From Serinicoccus chungangensis (lineage in GTDB: Bacteria > Actinomycetota > Actinomycetes > Actinomycetales > Dermatophilaceae): a DNA stretch of 64,000 bases. The notes below the pieces were generated by a model, which saw nothing but the letters and a program-made list of their open reading frames with translations, did not search any database and had not been told where the DNA came from. Each line of letters begins with the position of its first letter. The stretch's first letter is position 1. This document shows positions 5,951 through 14,197 of this stretch, one piece after another. Where the stretch lies: NCBI RefSeq assembly GCF_006337125.1, contig NZ_CP040887.1:2356001-2420000 (forward strand), given 5' to 3'. The translations under genes were made by a program, and so were the position numbers.

Positions 5951-8900
5951 CCGGCGCGCGGTCGTTCCTGCACCGCGGACGGGTGGCTCTCGTCCAGGAG
6001 CTGGGTGAGCTCGGCCTCCGTGGGCAGCGTCGGGCGGACGGTCGTGCCGTTCGAGGCGTAGAAGAAGGCGGCCCGCACCTGGTCCTCAGGCAGCCCTCGC
6101 AGCCGCGCGTAGGCCAGGCGGTAGACCGCCAGCTGGACCGTCCGCGCCTGCTGCTGGGCCGGGCTCCCGGGTGAGCCCGTCTTCCAGTCCACGACCGTGA
6201 CACCCCCGTCGGCGTCGGGGAAGACGGCGTCGATCCTGCCGGCCACCGTGCGTCCGGCCAGGGTCGTCTGGAGGGGCACCTCCACCGCGAGCGGGACGCG
6301 GTCGGCCCACTCGCTGTCCAGGAAGTGCTGCTGGAGCGTGGCGAGACCGGAGACCTGGTCGGCGGTGTCGGGCGCCGTGGTCAGGTCGTGGAGGTCGACG
6401 AGGGTGGCCGCGGCGTAGTGCCGCTCCACCCACGCGTGGAAGGCCGTGCCCACCCGGGTCCTGGGCGTGGGCGGCACGGGCAGCGGGCGGCGGAGGTCCC
6501 GCAGGTAGGCGTCACGGTCGGTCGCCAGTGCGACCACCGCCGACGTGGACAGGTGCCCGGGGAGCTCGGGTCCGTCCCGACGGGCCTGCCGGTCGCGGCG
6601 CTCGGCGAGCAGCAGGTCGACGGTCTCGACCCAGGGGTGCCTGACCTCGCCACCCGGGTCCGCGGACGGGCGACCCACGGACCCCGCGGCGACGAGGGCG
6701 GCCGCGACGTCCCGGACGGTCTCCCGCCGGTCCCCGCGCGAGACGGGCCACGGCGCCGCCGTCTGCTCACCGAGGCGGGGGTTGAGCAGCTCCTCCCCAG
6801 GCTCGGGCATGTCGGCCCACGGGCCGACGAGGACCCCGGGCAGGTCACGGACCTCGTCGAGGAAGCGCGAGGTCACCCGGGGCTGCTTCCCCGTCGACCA
6901 CACGGGGGCGGTCAGCAGCAGCCGCCGGCGCGCGCGGGTCAGGGCGACGTAGGCCAGCCGGCGCTCCTCCTGGACGGCGAAGCGTCCCTGGTCGAGGGCG
7001 AGCTGCTCCAGCGCCCCCCGCAGCGCCCGGGTGTCGGGGATCTGGGACCAGGGCAGGTCGGGCCGCCCCTCCCGGTCACCGCGCAGGGGGGTCGGGAGGC
7101 GACCGATCCCCGCGAGCCACCCGTTGTCGGTGCGCTCCTTGGTGCGCCAGCGCCCGTCCCGGTGCTCCGGGGTGACCCGCCCGGAGGGGAAGACACCCTC
7201 GACCAGCCCGGGGACCGCCACCGCGTCCCACTCCAGGCCCTTGGCCGCGTGGACGGTGAGCACCTGGACCGCCGTCGCGTCGACCGAGACCTCGGCCAGC
7301 TCGGGGGTCTCGGCATCCTCCAGCCCTCGCTGGTGCTCCCGCGCGGCGTCCAACCAGTCCAGGAAGGCGCCCAGGCTCGCGCGGTCCGCCCCGTGGTCGA
7401 ACCCGGCGGCGACCTCGACGAGGGCGTCCAGCGGCGCCCGACCCCAGGTGGGGTGCAGGTCGGGGTCGGCGGCCACCTCGATGTCGAGCCCGAGCAGCCG
7501 CTCGGCCTCGGACACGAGATCGGGGAGCGGGAGACCGGCGAGGGAGCGCACCCGGTGGAGCACCTCGGCCAGCCAGGACACCCGGTCGCGGCCCTGGGCC
7601 GACAGGCGCTGGCCCTCCTGACCGGTCCAGGACTCGCCCGGGACGTGCTCGAGCGCCTCGGCCAGCACCGGCGCGTGCTCGCGCTCCCGGGCCACCACGC
7701 CCCCCGCGGCCCGGGCCAGCTCCCGCGCACGGGCCCACAGGGCGTCCAGGTCCGCGGCGCCGAGACGCCCGACCGGGCCGGCCAGCAGACGCATCACCTG
7801 GTCCCCGCGCGTGGGCTCCTGGGCCACCCACAGCAGAGCGACCAGGTCGAGGACCTCGGGCGTGTCCAGCAGCCCACCCAGGCCCACCACCTCGACCGGC
7901 AGGCCGCGCCGGCGCAGCGCGTCGACGACCGGCCCGAACTGGGCACGGGTGCGGCACAGGACGGCCGCCGTCGCCGCCCCCGCGGAGCGGTCCCGCACCC
8001 AGTCCGCCACGTGCTCCGCCTCGGCCACGTGGTCGACGAGGCGGGCCACCTCCACCGTCCCCGACCCGGCCCCTGGACGCGCGCGCAGGGTGGCCACCGG
8101 CACGGTGGTCTCCTCGCGCAACGGCCCGGACACGGCGTTGGCCGCATCCAGCACCCTCTCGTCGTTGCGCCACGAGGTGCTCAGCTGCTGCACCAGCGCC
8201 GGGCGCCCGTCGACGGCGAACTGCTCGGGGAACCGGGTGAGGGTGGTGGCGCTCGCACCCCGCCAGCCGTAGATGGACTGGTGCGGGTCACCGACCGCGG
8301 TGACCGGCATCGCCTCCCCGGCGAAGAGCGAGGTGAGCAGCACGAGCTGCGCCTCGGAGGTGTCCTGGAACTCGTCCAGCAGCACGGCGGCGTACCGGCT
8401 GCGTTCCGTGGCCCCGACGACGGGCACGTCACGGGCGAGCCGCGCGGCCAGCGCCATCTGGTCGCCGAAGTCGAGGGCCCCGCGCTCCGCCTTGGCCCGG
8501 CGGTAGGCGAGCACGAGGGGGTACAGGCAGGCCTGCTGGCGCAGGGTCGCGGCCAGGTCCCTCCCGGCCTTGAGGGGCCGACCGTCGTGGGGCAGGTCCT
8601 CGTAGCGCTCCGCCAGCTCCAGCAGCAGCTGCTCGGCGGTCCGTGGCTCCACGAGGTGCTCCCCGAGCTCGCCCGAGAGGGCGATGACCGCGCGGACCAC
8701 GGTGCTGGGCGCACGGTCCACCGACGCCATGTCCCCGTCGTAGCGGGTCACCACGTCGTGCGCGAGCTGCCAGCAGGCGGCCTCGGAGAGCAGCACGGCG
8801 TCGGGCTCGACACCGAGGCGCAGCCCGTGCTCGCTCACGAGCCGGCCGGCGTAGGCGTGGTAGGTCGAGATGGTCGGCAGGTCGAAACCGTCGACGCCGC

Positions 8901-9246
8901 CCGGACCGGCAGGTCCGTCGGCCCGGTCGCCGAGGTCGTCCCCGGACCAGAGACCGACCTCCCGCAGCCGGCGCAGCTTGCCCGTGAGCCGGGTCGTCAG
9001 CTCGACCGAGGCCTTCCGGGTGAAGGTGAGCCCGAGGACGTCCTGGGGTGCCACCAGTCCGTTGGCCACCAGCCAGAGCACCCGCGACGCCATGGTCTCG
9101 GTCTTGCCGGAACCCGCCCCGGCGACGACGACGCCGGGGCGCAGCGGTGCCGTGACGACGGCCGCCTGCTCCGGGGTGGGTTCCGGGGTCCCCAGCGCCC
9201 GAGCCAGGTCCTGCGGGGAGAAGCGGGCCTCGGTGGAGCCGCTCAC
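5914..9246 (-). CDS. adnB: AdnB subunit of AdnAB helicase-nuclease
   Basis: AdnAB processes double-strand breaks in actinobacteria in the way RecBCD or AddAB does elsewhere. This 1110-residue protein has a full SF1 motor: Walker A GAGSGKT (res 43-49), LLDEFQDTS, GDPHQSIYGWRGA, VHAAKGLEWDAV and AYVALTRARRRL. A C-terminal RecB-type nuclease follows, with GTAFHAWVE, GRIDAVF, VVDWKTG and QLAVYRLAY. Length is close to mycobacterial AdnB (about 1100). The GTG start overlaps the adnA stop as GTGA. Its 3' end overlaps the convergent phosphotransferase gene by 37 bp, leaving no room for a separate terminator. Confidence 0.92.
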   Translation of the reverse strand: MSGSTEARFSPQDLARALGTPEPTPEQAAVVTAPLRPGVVVAGAGSGKTETMASRVLWLVANGLVAPQDVLGLTFTRKASVELTTRLTGKLRRLREVGLWSGDDLGDRADGPAGPGGVDGFDLPTISTYHAYAGRLVSEHGLRLGVEPDAVLLSEAACWQLAHDVVTRYDGDMASVDRAPSTVVRAVIALSGELGEHLVEPRTAEQLLLELAERYEDLPHDGRPLKAGRDLAATLRQQACLYPLVLAYRRAKAERGALDFGDQMALAARLARDVPVVGATERSRYAAVLLDEFQDTSEAQLVLLTSLFAGEAMPVTAVGDPHQSIYGWRGASATTLTRFPEQFAVDGRPALVQQLSTSWRNDERVLDAANAVSGPLREETTVPVATLRARPGAGSGTVEVARLVDHVAEAEHVADWVRDRSAGAATAAVLCRTRAQFGPVVDALRRRGLPVEVVGLGGLLDTPEVLDLVALLWVAQEPTRGDQVMRLLAGPVGRLGAADLDALWARARELARAAGGVVAREREHAPVLAEALEHVPGESWTGQEGQRLSAQGRDRVSWLAEVLHRVRSLAGLPLPDLVSEAERLLGLDIEVAADPDLHPTWGRAPLDALVEVAAGFDHGADRASLGAFLDWLDAAREHQRGLEDAETPELAEVSVDATAVQVLTVHAAKGLEWDAVAVPGLVEGVFPSGRVTPEHRDGRWRTKERTDNGWLAGIGRLPTPLRGDREGRPDLPWSQIPDTRALRGALEQLALDQGRFAVQEERRLAYVALTRARRRLLLTAPVWSTGKQPRVTSRFLDEVRDLPGVLVGPWADMPEPGEELLNPRLGEQTAAPWPVSRGDRRETVRDVAAALVAAGSVGRPSADPGGEVRHPWVETVDLLLAERRDRQARRDGPELPGHLSTSAVVALATDRDAYLRDLRRPLPVPPTPRTRVGTAFHAWVERHYAAATLVDLHDLTTAPDTADQVSGLATLQQHFLDSEWADRVPLAVEVPLQTTLAGRTVAGRIDAVFPDADGGVTVVDWKTGSPGSPAQQQARTVQLAVYRLAYARLRGLPEDQVRAAFFYASNGTTVRPTLPTEAELTQLLDESHPSAVQERPRAGQRPGSSSEGMP

Positions 9247-12200
9247 CGTGCGCGCCCCTCGGGTTGCAGCGGGCAGGCGAAACGGGCCGCGCACCGACGG
9301 CACACCCGATCCTGGTCCCGCGCCGTGAACTCGGCCCCGGCCATGCGGGTGGCGGCCCCCTGGATCGCGGTCAGCGCCCACCGGGGGTCGTCCGCGGCGT
9401 CCAGCGGTGGTTGCGACTGCTCGACCCTGCCCGGCGCCCCCAGCTGCACGAGCCGCGCGCCCCCGCTCACGGCACCCAGGTCGGCGAACGCCCCGTGCGA
9501 CACCGCGACCTGGTATGCCGCGAGCTGGGCGTGCCGGTCCACCTCCCCCCGCGGGACGGCCGTGCCCCCCGTCTTGAGGTCGGCGACGACGAGGGACCCG
9601 TCGGCCTGCCGCTCGAGGCGGTCGACCGCCCCGGTCAAGCGCGGCTCCCGGGCCCCCTCGCCCTCCCCCGGCGGCAGGGCCACGGCCAGGTCGAGCTCCG
9701 CACCCACGAGCTCGCGCCCGGCCTCCCGGGCGTCCCGGACGTAGGAGGCGTAGCGCTCGAGCATGCGGTGCGCGGCCTGGCGGGTGCGGTCCGAGACCCA
9801 TCCGTCGACGAGGCCCAGGTCGGGCCACCTGCGGTCCAGCTCGGTGACGAGCTCGTCGGCCGGAGCGTCCGGGCGGGTGGCGACGACGTCGTGGACCAGG
9901 GTCCCCAGGGCCGCGCCGGAGGCCTCCCCGGTCTCGGCGCCCCTCGAGGTGAGGAACCACCGGAGCTCGCAGTCCAGGAAGGTCTGGAGCCGGGACGGCG
10001 AGACCCGGACCGGCCCCTCCGGCTGGACGGGGGCCGTGCTCGACAGCTCCCGCAGGTCCCACCACGCCGCCGGGTCGGCCCCCGGGACCTGCTCGCGCGC
10101 CAGGCGCACCAGCAGCTGCACGGCGGCCGTGCGGGCCTCGTGGTCGCCGTCGCGATGGGCCCGGACGGCGCCGCGGCGCAGGTCGCCGGCCAGGCCCCGC
10201 AGCGTGAGGGGAGGGGGCACCTCGACCGGGGGCCGGTCGCGGAACCCGGGGTCGACGAGGTCCAGCAGGGCGGAGGGCTGGTCGTCCGTGCTGGCCGTGG
10301 CCGTCACCAGCAGCTCCTCCCGGGCCCGGGTCACCGCCACGTGGAACTGGCGCAGCTCGTCCGAGCGCACGGCGGCCTGCGCGTGGCGCCACGCCTCGGT
10401 GCCCGTCACCGGCCGGCCCTCGACAGCGGCCACCAGCGCCTGCGACCCCAGCAGCGAGTCGCGCAGGCGCAGGTCCGGCCAGACCCCCTCCTGCACGCCG
10501 ACGACCGCGACCCGACGCCACCGGCGGCCGGCCGCCGAGTGGGGGGTGAGGATCTCCACGGCCTCCGGCTGCTGCCCTCCCACCACGAGGGTGTCGGCCG
10601 CCACCTCCGCTCCCCGGACGGTGTCGAGGAACGTCCTGGCCCGAGCCCCCGGGAGGCGGTCCACGTGGTCCTCGGCGGCCGCGAACAGGACGAGGACCGC
10701 GTCGAGGTCGCGGTCGGCCCGGGCACCCAGCGGGCCCCCGGCCAGCGCCTGGCGGGACCACGTCCTCGCCAGGCCGCTGCGGGACCACAGCGCCCAGAGG
10801 ATCTGGTCCGGCCCGGGAGGCCCTGGCACCGGGTCCGCCGGTCGTCGAGGCGTCGCGGGTGAGGTCTCCGGCGCCTCCTCCCCGGCGTCCGGCACCACGA
10901 CGTCGCGGCCGGACTGCAGGACCTCGGCCACCCGCCGCAGGGGCTGCAGCTCGACCGGCACGTCGTGCGGAGCCTGCCGTCGCAGGTCCGGGTCGCTGAG
11001 GCGCAGGGCGAGCAGCTCGTCCGCGCCCCGGCCCCCACCCTCGGCGAGCTCGGCCGCCCGGACCTGCCTGCGGAGCCGGCGCAGCCCCACCGGGTCCAGC
11101 CCGCCCAGGGGACCGGTGAGCAGGTCGACGGCCTCCTGGGGGGCGAGCGACCAGCCCGGGTCGTCGTCGGCGCCTCGGGTCACCACGTCGAGGGCCTGGA
11201 GCAGAGGACGCACGGCGGGGTCCGACCCCAGCGGCACGGACGACCGGTCCGCCCGCACCGGGACACCACCGGACGTCAGCGCCCGCCGGAGCGCGGCCTG
11301 CTGCGCGCGGCTGCGGGCGAGCACGGCGAGCTCCTGCCACGGCACCCCGTCGAGGAGGTGCGCCTGGCGAAGCCACCGGGCCACCAGGGCCGCCTCCTGG
11401 GCCGCGCTGCGGGTGACGTGGACGTGGACCGCTCCCGGCGGCGCCCCGTCTGCCGGTCGACGGTGACCGGCCGCACCCACCACCCCGATGCGCTCGGCCA
11501 CCCGGTCCGCCGCGCGTCCGACCTCGCCGGCCACGCCGTGGCGGGTGCCCAGGGTCAGGGTCGCGGGCCCCGCCGGGCCCGACCAGCGCCGGGCCAGCTC
11601 CAGGAACGCGCCCGGGACGGCACCGCGGAACCCCTGCACGGCCGAGTCGGGGTCCCCCACCAGCACGCTGTCCGTCCCCGGGGGACGCACCGCGTCGAGC
11701 AGCCGGGCGGCCGAGGCGGTGAGCTCCTGCGCGTCGTCGACCAGGAGGGCCCCCACCCGCTCGTGCACCCGGGCGCGCAGGCCGGGATCGGTCTCCAGCG
11801 CCTCCGCCGCGGCCGTGCAGATCCAGGCCGGGTCGTAGCTGCCCGGCTCCGCGAGGGCGGTGACCTGGTCGTACTCCTCCAGGACGGCACCCGCACACGC
11901 CCACTCCGGTCGACCGTGGACCTCCGCCAGGGCCTCGAGGTCCTCCCGCCCCACGCCGTGCTCGACCGCACGCATGAGCAGGTCGCGCAGCTGGGCCCGG
12001 AACCCGTCCGTGCGGCGGGCCCGGTCCAGCTCCTCGGGCCAGGGCGGGCCCCCGCCGTCCGCCTCGTGCCCGGCGAGCAGCTCGCGCAGCACGGCGTCCT
12101 GCTGGGCGCCGGAGATCAACCGCGGCATGGGTCCGTCCTCGTGCGCGGCTGCCAGCCGCAGCACGGAGAACGCCAACGACGCGGCCGTCCGGGCGAGCGG

Positions 12201-12470
12201 CTCGGTATGGGTGGTCGCGAGGTCCTGCCCGACGAGGGCGCGCATCCGGCTGGCCGCCTGCCGGGTCGCGGCGACGACCAGGCAGCGGTCCGGGTCGAGC
12301 CCCTCACGCAGCCGGGCCTGCGCGTGCGCGACGAGCCCGCTGGTGCGACCGGTGCCGGGGGCGCCCAGGACGAGGAGCACGCCGCCGCGGTGGTCCACGA
12401 GCCGACGCCGGTCCGGGTCGTCGCCCGGCGGTCGCCGCGGCTGCGTCTGGGGTGAGGCCATACGACCCAT
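9243..12470 (-). CDS. adnA: AdnA subunit of AdnAB helicase-nuclease
   Basis: The upstream gene of the adnAB pair, 1075 residues (mycobacterial AdnA about 1055). The N-terminal motor is degenerate: Walker A reads GAPGTGRT (res 36-43), with Arg in place of the catalytic Lys, and motif II reads LLVDDAQEL. Motifs GDPDSAVQGFRGA and FHVAVTRAREEL are recognisable. The C-terminal RecB-type nuclease has GTLVHDVV, AVDRLER, VVADLKTG and QLAAYQ. Four cysteines for an iron-sulfur cluster are present: one in LDCELRWF and three in CRRCAARFAC. I took ATG 12470; ATG 12461 is an alternative. AdnB probably supplies most of the ATPase power. Confidence 0.9.
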   Translation of the reverse strand: MGRMASPQTQPRRPPGDDPDRRRLVDHRGGVLLVLGAPGTGRTSGLVAHAQARLREGLDPDRCLVVAATRQAASRMRALVGQDLATTHTEPLARTAASLAFSVLRLAAAHEDGPMPRLISGAQQDAVLRELLAGHEADGGGPPWPEELDRARRTDGFRAQLRDLLMRAVEHGVGREDLEALAEVHGRPEWACAGAVLEEYDQVTALAEPGSYDPAWICTAAAEALETDPGLRARVHERVGALLVDDAQELTASAARLLDAVRPPGTDSVLVGDPDSAVQGFRGAVPGAFLELARRWSGPAGPATLTLGTRHGVAGEVGRAADRVAERIGVVGAAGHRRPADGAPPGAVHVHVTRSAAQEAALVARWLRQAHLLDGVPWQELAVLARSRAQQAALRRALTSGGVPVRADRSSVPLGSDPAVRPLLQALDVVTRGADDDPGWSLAPQEAVDLLTGPLGGLDPVGLRRLRRQVRAAELAEGGGRGADELLALRLSDPDLRRQAPHDVPVELQPLRRVAEVLQSGRDVVVPDAGEEAPETSPATPRRPADPVPGPPGPDQILWALWSRSGLARTWSRQALAGGPLGARADRDLDAVLVLFAAAEDHVDRLPGARARTFLDTVRGAEVAADTLVVGGQQPEAVEILTPHSAAGRRWRRVAVVGVQEGVWPDLRLRDSLLGSQALVAAVEGRPVTGTEAWRHAQAAVRSDELRQFHVAVTRAREELLVTATASTDDQPSALLDLVDPGFRDRPPVEVPPPLTLRGLAGDLRRGAVRAHRDGDHEARTAAVQLLVRLAREQVPGADPAAWWDLRELSSTAPVQPEGPVRVSPSRLQTFLDCELRWFLTSRGAETGEASGAALGTLVHDVVATRPDAPADELVTELDRRWPDLGLVDGWVSDRTRQAAHRMLERYASYVRDAREAGRELVGAELDLAVALPPGEGEGAREPRLTGAVDRLERQADGSLVVADLKTGGTAVPRGEVDRHAQLAAYQVAVSHGAFADLGAVSGGARLVQLGAPGRVEQSQPPLDAADDPRWALTAIQGAATRMAGAEFTARDQDRVCRRCAARFACPLQPEGRAR

Positions 12471-12517
12471 CACACCACCCGGTGCCGACAGGCCTCCCCC
12501 GAGCGGGTCCGTGGGCC

Positions 12518-12523
12518 TACGAT
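12518..12523 (+). promoter_or_regulatory. -10 box upstream of tetR-family gene
   Basis: TACGAT, with a short leader that includes AAGGAGGG (12536-12543) 6 bases before the GTG start. It lies in the adnA/tetR divergent spacer. No convincing -35. Confidence 0.5.
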
Positions 12524-12549
12524 GGGAGGATCGAGAAGGAGGGAGCGCC

Positions 12550-13188
12550 GTGACCAGCCCCCTGACCCCCGAACGACGCATACGCCTGCCCCGAGGAGAG
12601 CGTCGAGCCCAGCTGCTCGGCGCCGCCCTGGAGGCGTTCGCCGAGTCGGGGTACCACGCCACCGCCATGGACGACATCGCCGACCGTGCCGGGGTGAGCA
12701 AACCCGTGCTCTACCAGCACTTCGACAGCAAGCTCGACCTCTACGTCGCCATCGCGGAGTCGGTGGCCGACGACGTCGTCCGGCGGATCGAGGCTGCGCT
12801 CGCGTCCGGCGATGGCAACCACGCACGCATCTCCGGGTGCCTCAGCAGCTTCTTCGAGTTCGTCGAGCAGCCGTCGTCCGGCTACCCGGTGCTCTTCCGC
12901 TCCGACATGACGTCCGACCCCGCCGTGGCCAGCATCCTGGAGCGGACCCGGCGCGCCTGCGGCGAGTCCATGGGCAGGGTCCTGGCGGAGGAGACCGAGC
13001 TCAGCTGGGACGAGTGCGTCCTGCTCGGGACGACCATGGCCGGGATGGCGCAGGCCGCCGCCGTCGCCTGGTACGACCGGCGCGGGAGCATGACCCGCGA
13101 ACGGGTCCTGGAGCTGCTCTCGACGATCGCCTGGCGCGGCTTCGGGGCGGTGCCCCCACGCGCCAGGGTGGTCTCGGTCCCGGGCTAG
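12550..13188 (+). CDS. TetR/AcrR family transcriptional regulator
   Basis: A 212-residue TetR-type repressor. The N-terminal helix-turn-helix reads AALEAFAESGYHATAMDDI followed by ADRAGVSKPVLYQHFDSK (about res 26-62); the rest is an all-helical ligand domain. The GTG start is fixed by AAGGAGGG 6 bases upstream. It is divergent from adnA and followed by the DUF3107 gene, the same order as Rv3208-Rv3208A in M. tuberculosis. This suggests orthology to Rv3208 and perhaps autoregulation from the spacer. Ligand and targets cannot be read from the sequence. Confidence 0.9.
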   Translation: MTSPLTPERRIRLPRGERRAQLLGAALEAFAESGYHATAMDDIADRAGVSKPVLYQHFDSKLDLYVAIAESVADDVVRRIEAALASGDGNHARISGCLSSFFEFVEQPSSGYPVLFRSDMTSDPAVASILERTRRACGESMGRVLAEETELSWDECVLLGTTMAGMAQAAAVAWYDRRGSMTRERVLELLSTIAWRGFGAVPPRARVVSVPG

Positions 13189-13250
13189 GCTGGGCCCCGC
13201 CCCTCATCCGGGGCACGACCCACTGCCACTCGACCTGGAGGTAACCCACC

Positions 13251-13478
13251 GTGGAGGTACGCATCGGAGTCCGGGACGTCGGACGCGAGGTCGCCTTCGA
13301 GTCGGCCCAGACGCCGGCCGCCGTCCGACAGTCCGTGACGGAGGCGCTCAGCAGCGGCTCCTCGTTCCTCGAGCTGGAGGACGAGAGGGGTCAGACCATC
13401 ATCGTCCCCACCGCCACGATCGCCTACGTCGAGATCGGCGTCCAGGAGAAGGGGCGCGTGGGCTTCGGGAGCCACTGA
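13251..13478 (+). CDS. DUF3107 protein (TB9.4 homologue)
   Basis: A 75-residue actinobacteria-specific protein. It begins MEVRIGVRDVGREVAFES (GTG-initiated), and an acidic middle leads to IIVPTATIAYVEIG. The segment resembles a small ATP-synthase-epsilon-like or Lsm-sized beta fold, but I do not know a function. The ribosome site CTGGAGGT lies 8-9 bases before the start. It follows the tetR gene after 62 bases, with a possible -10 (TAGGCT, 13186-13191) over the tetR stop. Gene order matches Rv3208-Rv3208A (TB9.4). Confidence 0.88.
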   Translation: MEVRIGVRDVGREVAFESAQTPAAVRQSVTEALSSGSSFLELEDERGQTIIVPTATIAYVEIGVQEKGRVGFGSH

Positions 13479-13662
13479 CGGGCCGCGGCCCGGCCGCACG
13501 GGCTCCGGGAAGGTCACGAACCGGCCTCCCCGTGTCGTGTCGGCTGGTGTTCTCGCCCTGCGATCTCTACTGTGAGGGCGATCTTCGCGGGGCAGTGCCC
13601 CTGCGGGGGTCACCCAGAGGGCTCTCTCCTCCTGGGCTGACTTGTGCGAAAGGGTCATACCC

Positions 13663-13932
13663 ATGATCACCACCATCATCGTCGCTCTCATCGTCGGCTG
13701 CATCGTCGGCCCCCTCGCCCGGCTCATCCTGCCGGGGGACCAGAACATCTCCGTCCCCATGACCATCCTGCTGGGCGCCGTGGGCTCCCTCATCGGCTCC
13801 TGGGTCGGGGCCAGCTTCCTGGGGACCAGCGGTGCCCAGTTCAGCTTCTGGGGCCTCATCCTCGGCACGATCTTCGCGATCGTCGCCGTGATGGCCTACA
13901 TCGCGGTCACCCGCCGCAAGGCGGTGCGCTGA
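13663..13932 (+). CDS. GlsB/YeaQ/YmgE family membrane protein
   Basis: An 89-residue protein of the 'transglycosylase-associated' stress family: three transmembrane helices (about res 2-20, 30-52, 60-84), glycine-rich in the style GCIVGPLARLILPGDQ, and a basic end TRRKAVR. The ATG is preceded by GAAAGGG at about 10 bases. A GTG 21 bases upstream would place the ribosome site inside the gene, so I rejected it. Members are small inner-membrane proteins induced by stress; their biochemical activity is unknown. The 184-base spacer upstream has short GC-rich inverted repeats but no other gene. Confidence 0.85.
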   Translation: MITTIIVALIVGCIVGPLARLILPGDQNISVPMTILLGAVGSLIGSWVGASFLGTSGAQFSFWGLILGTIFAIVAVMAYIAVTRRKAVR

Positions 13933-13953
13933 CCACGCGCTGACCCCGGCACA

Positions 13954-13990
13954 CCGGACGGCGCGCCTCCCACGGGGGCGCGCCGTCCGG
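13954..13990. terminator. Terminator hairpin after GlsB-type gene
   Basis: A perfect 14-bp stem (CCGGACGGCGCGCC and complement) with a 9-base loop, 22 bases after the stop. No U-tract. Confidence 0.7.
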
Positions 13991-14084
13991 CGCGTCCGGC
14001 CCCGGAACGCCTCTCGGGTACGCTGGTGCTCGTACACCGGTGCCCGGTCGGCCGTCATGCCACGATGGTCAGACGGTTGTTCGC

Positions 14085-14107
14085 GGGTCGGGCGAGTCGC
14101 CCGGCCC
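14085..14107 (+). promoter_or_regulatory. Leader hairpin upstream of DEAD-box helicase
   Basis: A 9-bp stem (one G-U pair) with a 5-base loop, followed by CTTTC, located 90 bases before the helicase start inside an apparently long 5' leader. It could be a weak terminator/attenuator or a helicase-sensitive structure. The role is inferred. Confidence 0.4.
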
Positions 14108-14197
14108 CTTTCATCGCCCCAAGTCCCCGATCGGCCCGGACCACCCCGACGTCACCTCGTCGGGAGCTGGCCGCACTCACCCGATCAGGGAGTACCC

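Noticed and set aside
5914..11904. One 1996-codon frame covering adnB and most of adnA
   Set aside because: The adnA part is out of frame there. AdnB starts at GTG 9246, which overlaps the adnA stop; a fusion is not supported.
13479..13662. A regulatory RNA in the 184-base spacer before the GlsB-type gene
   Set aside because: Only short GC-rich inverted repeats are present, with no recognisable riboswitch core or clear promoter.
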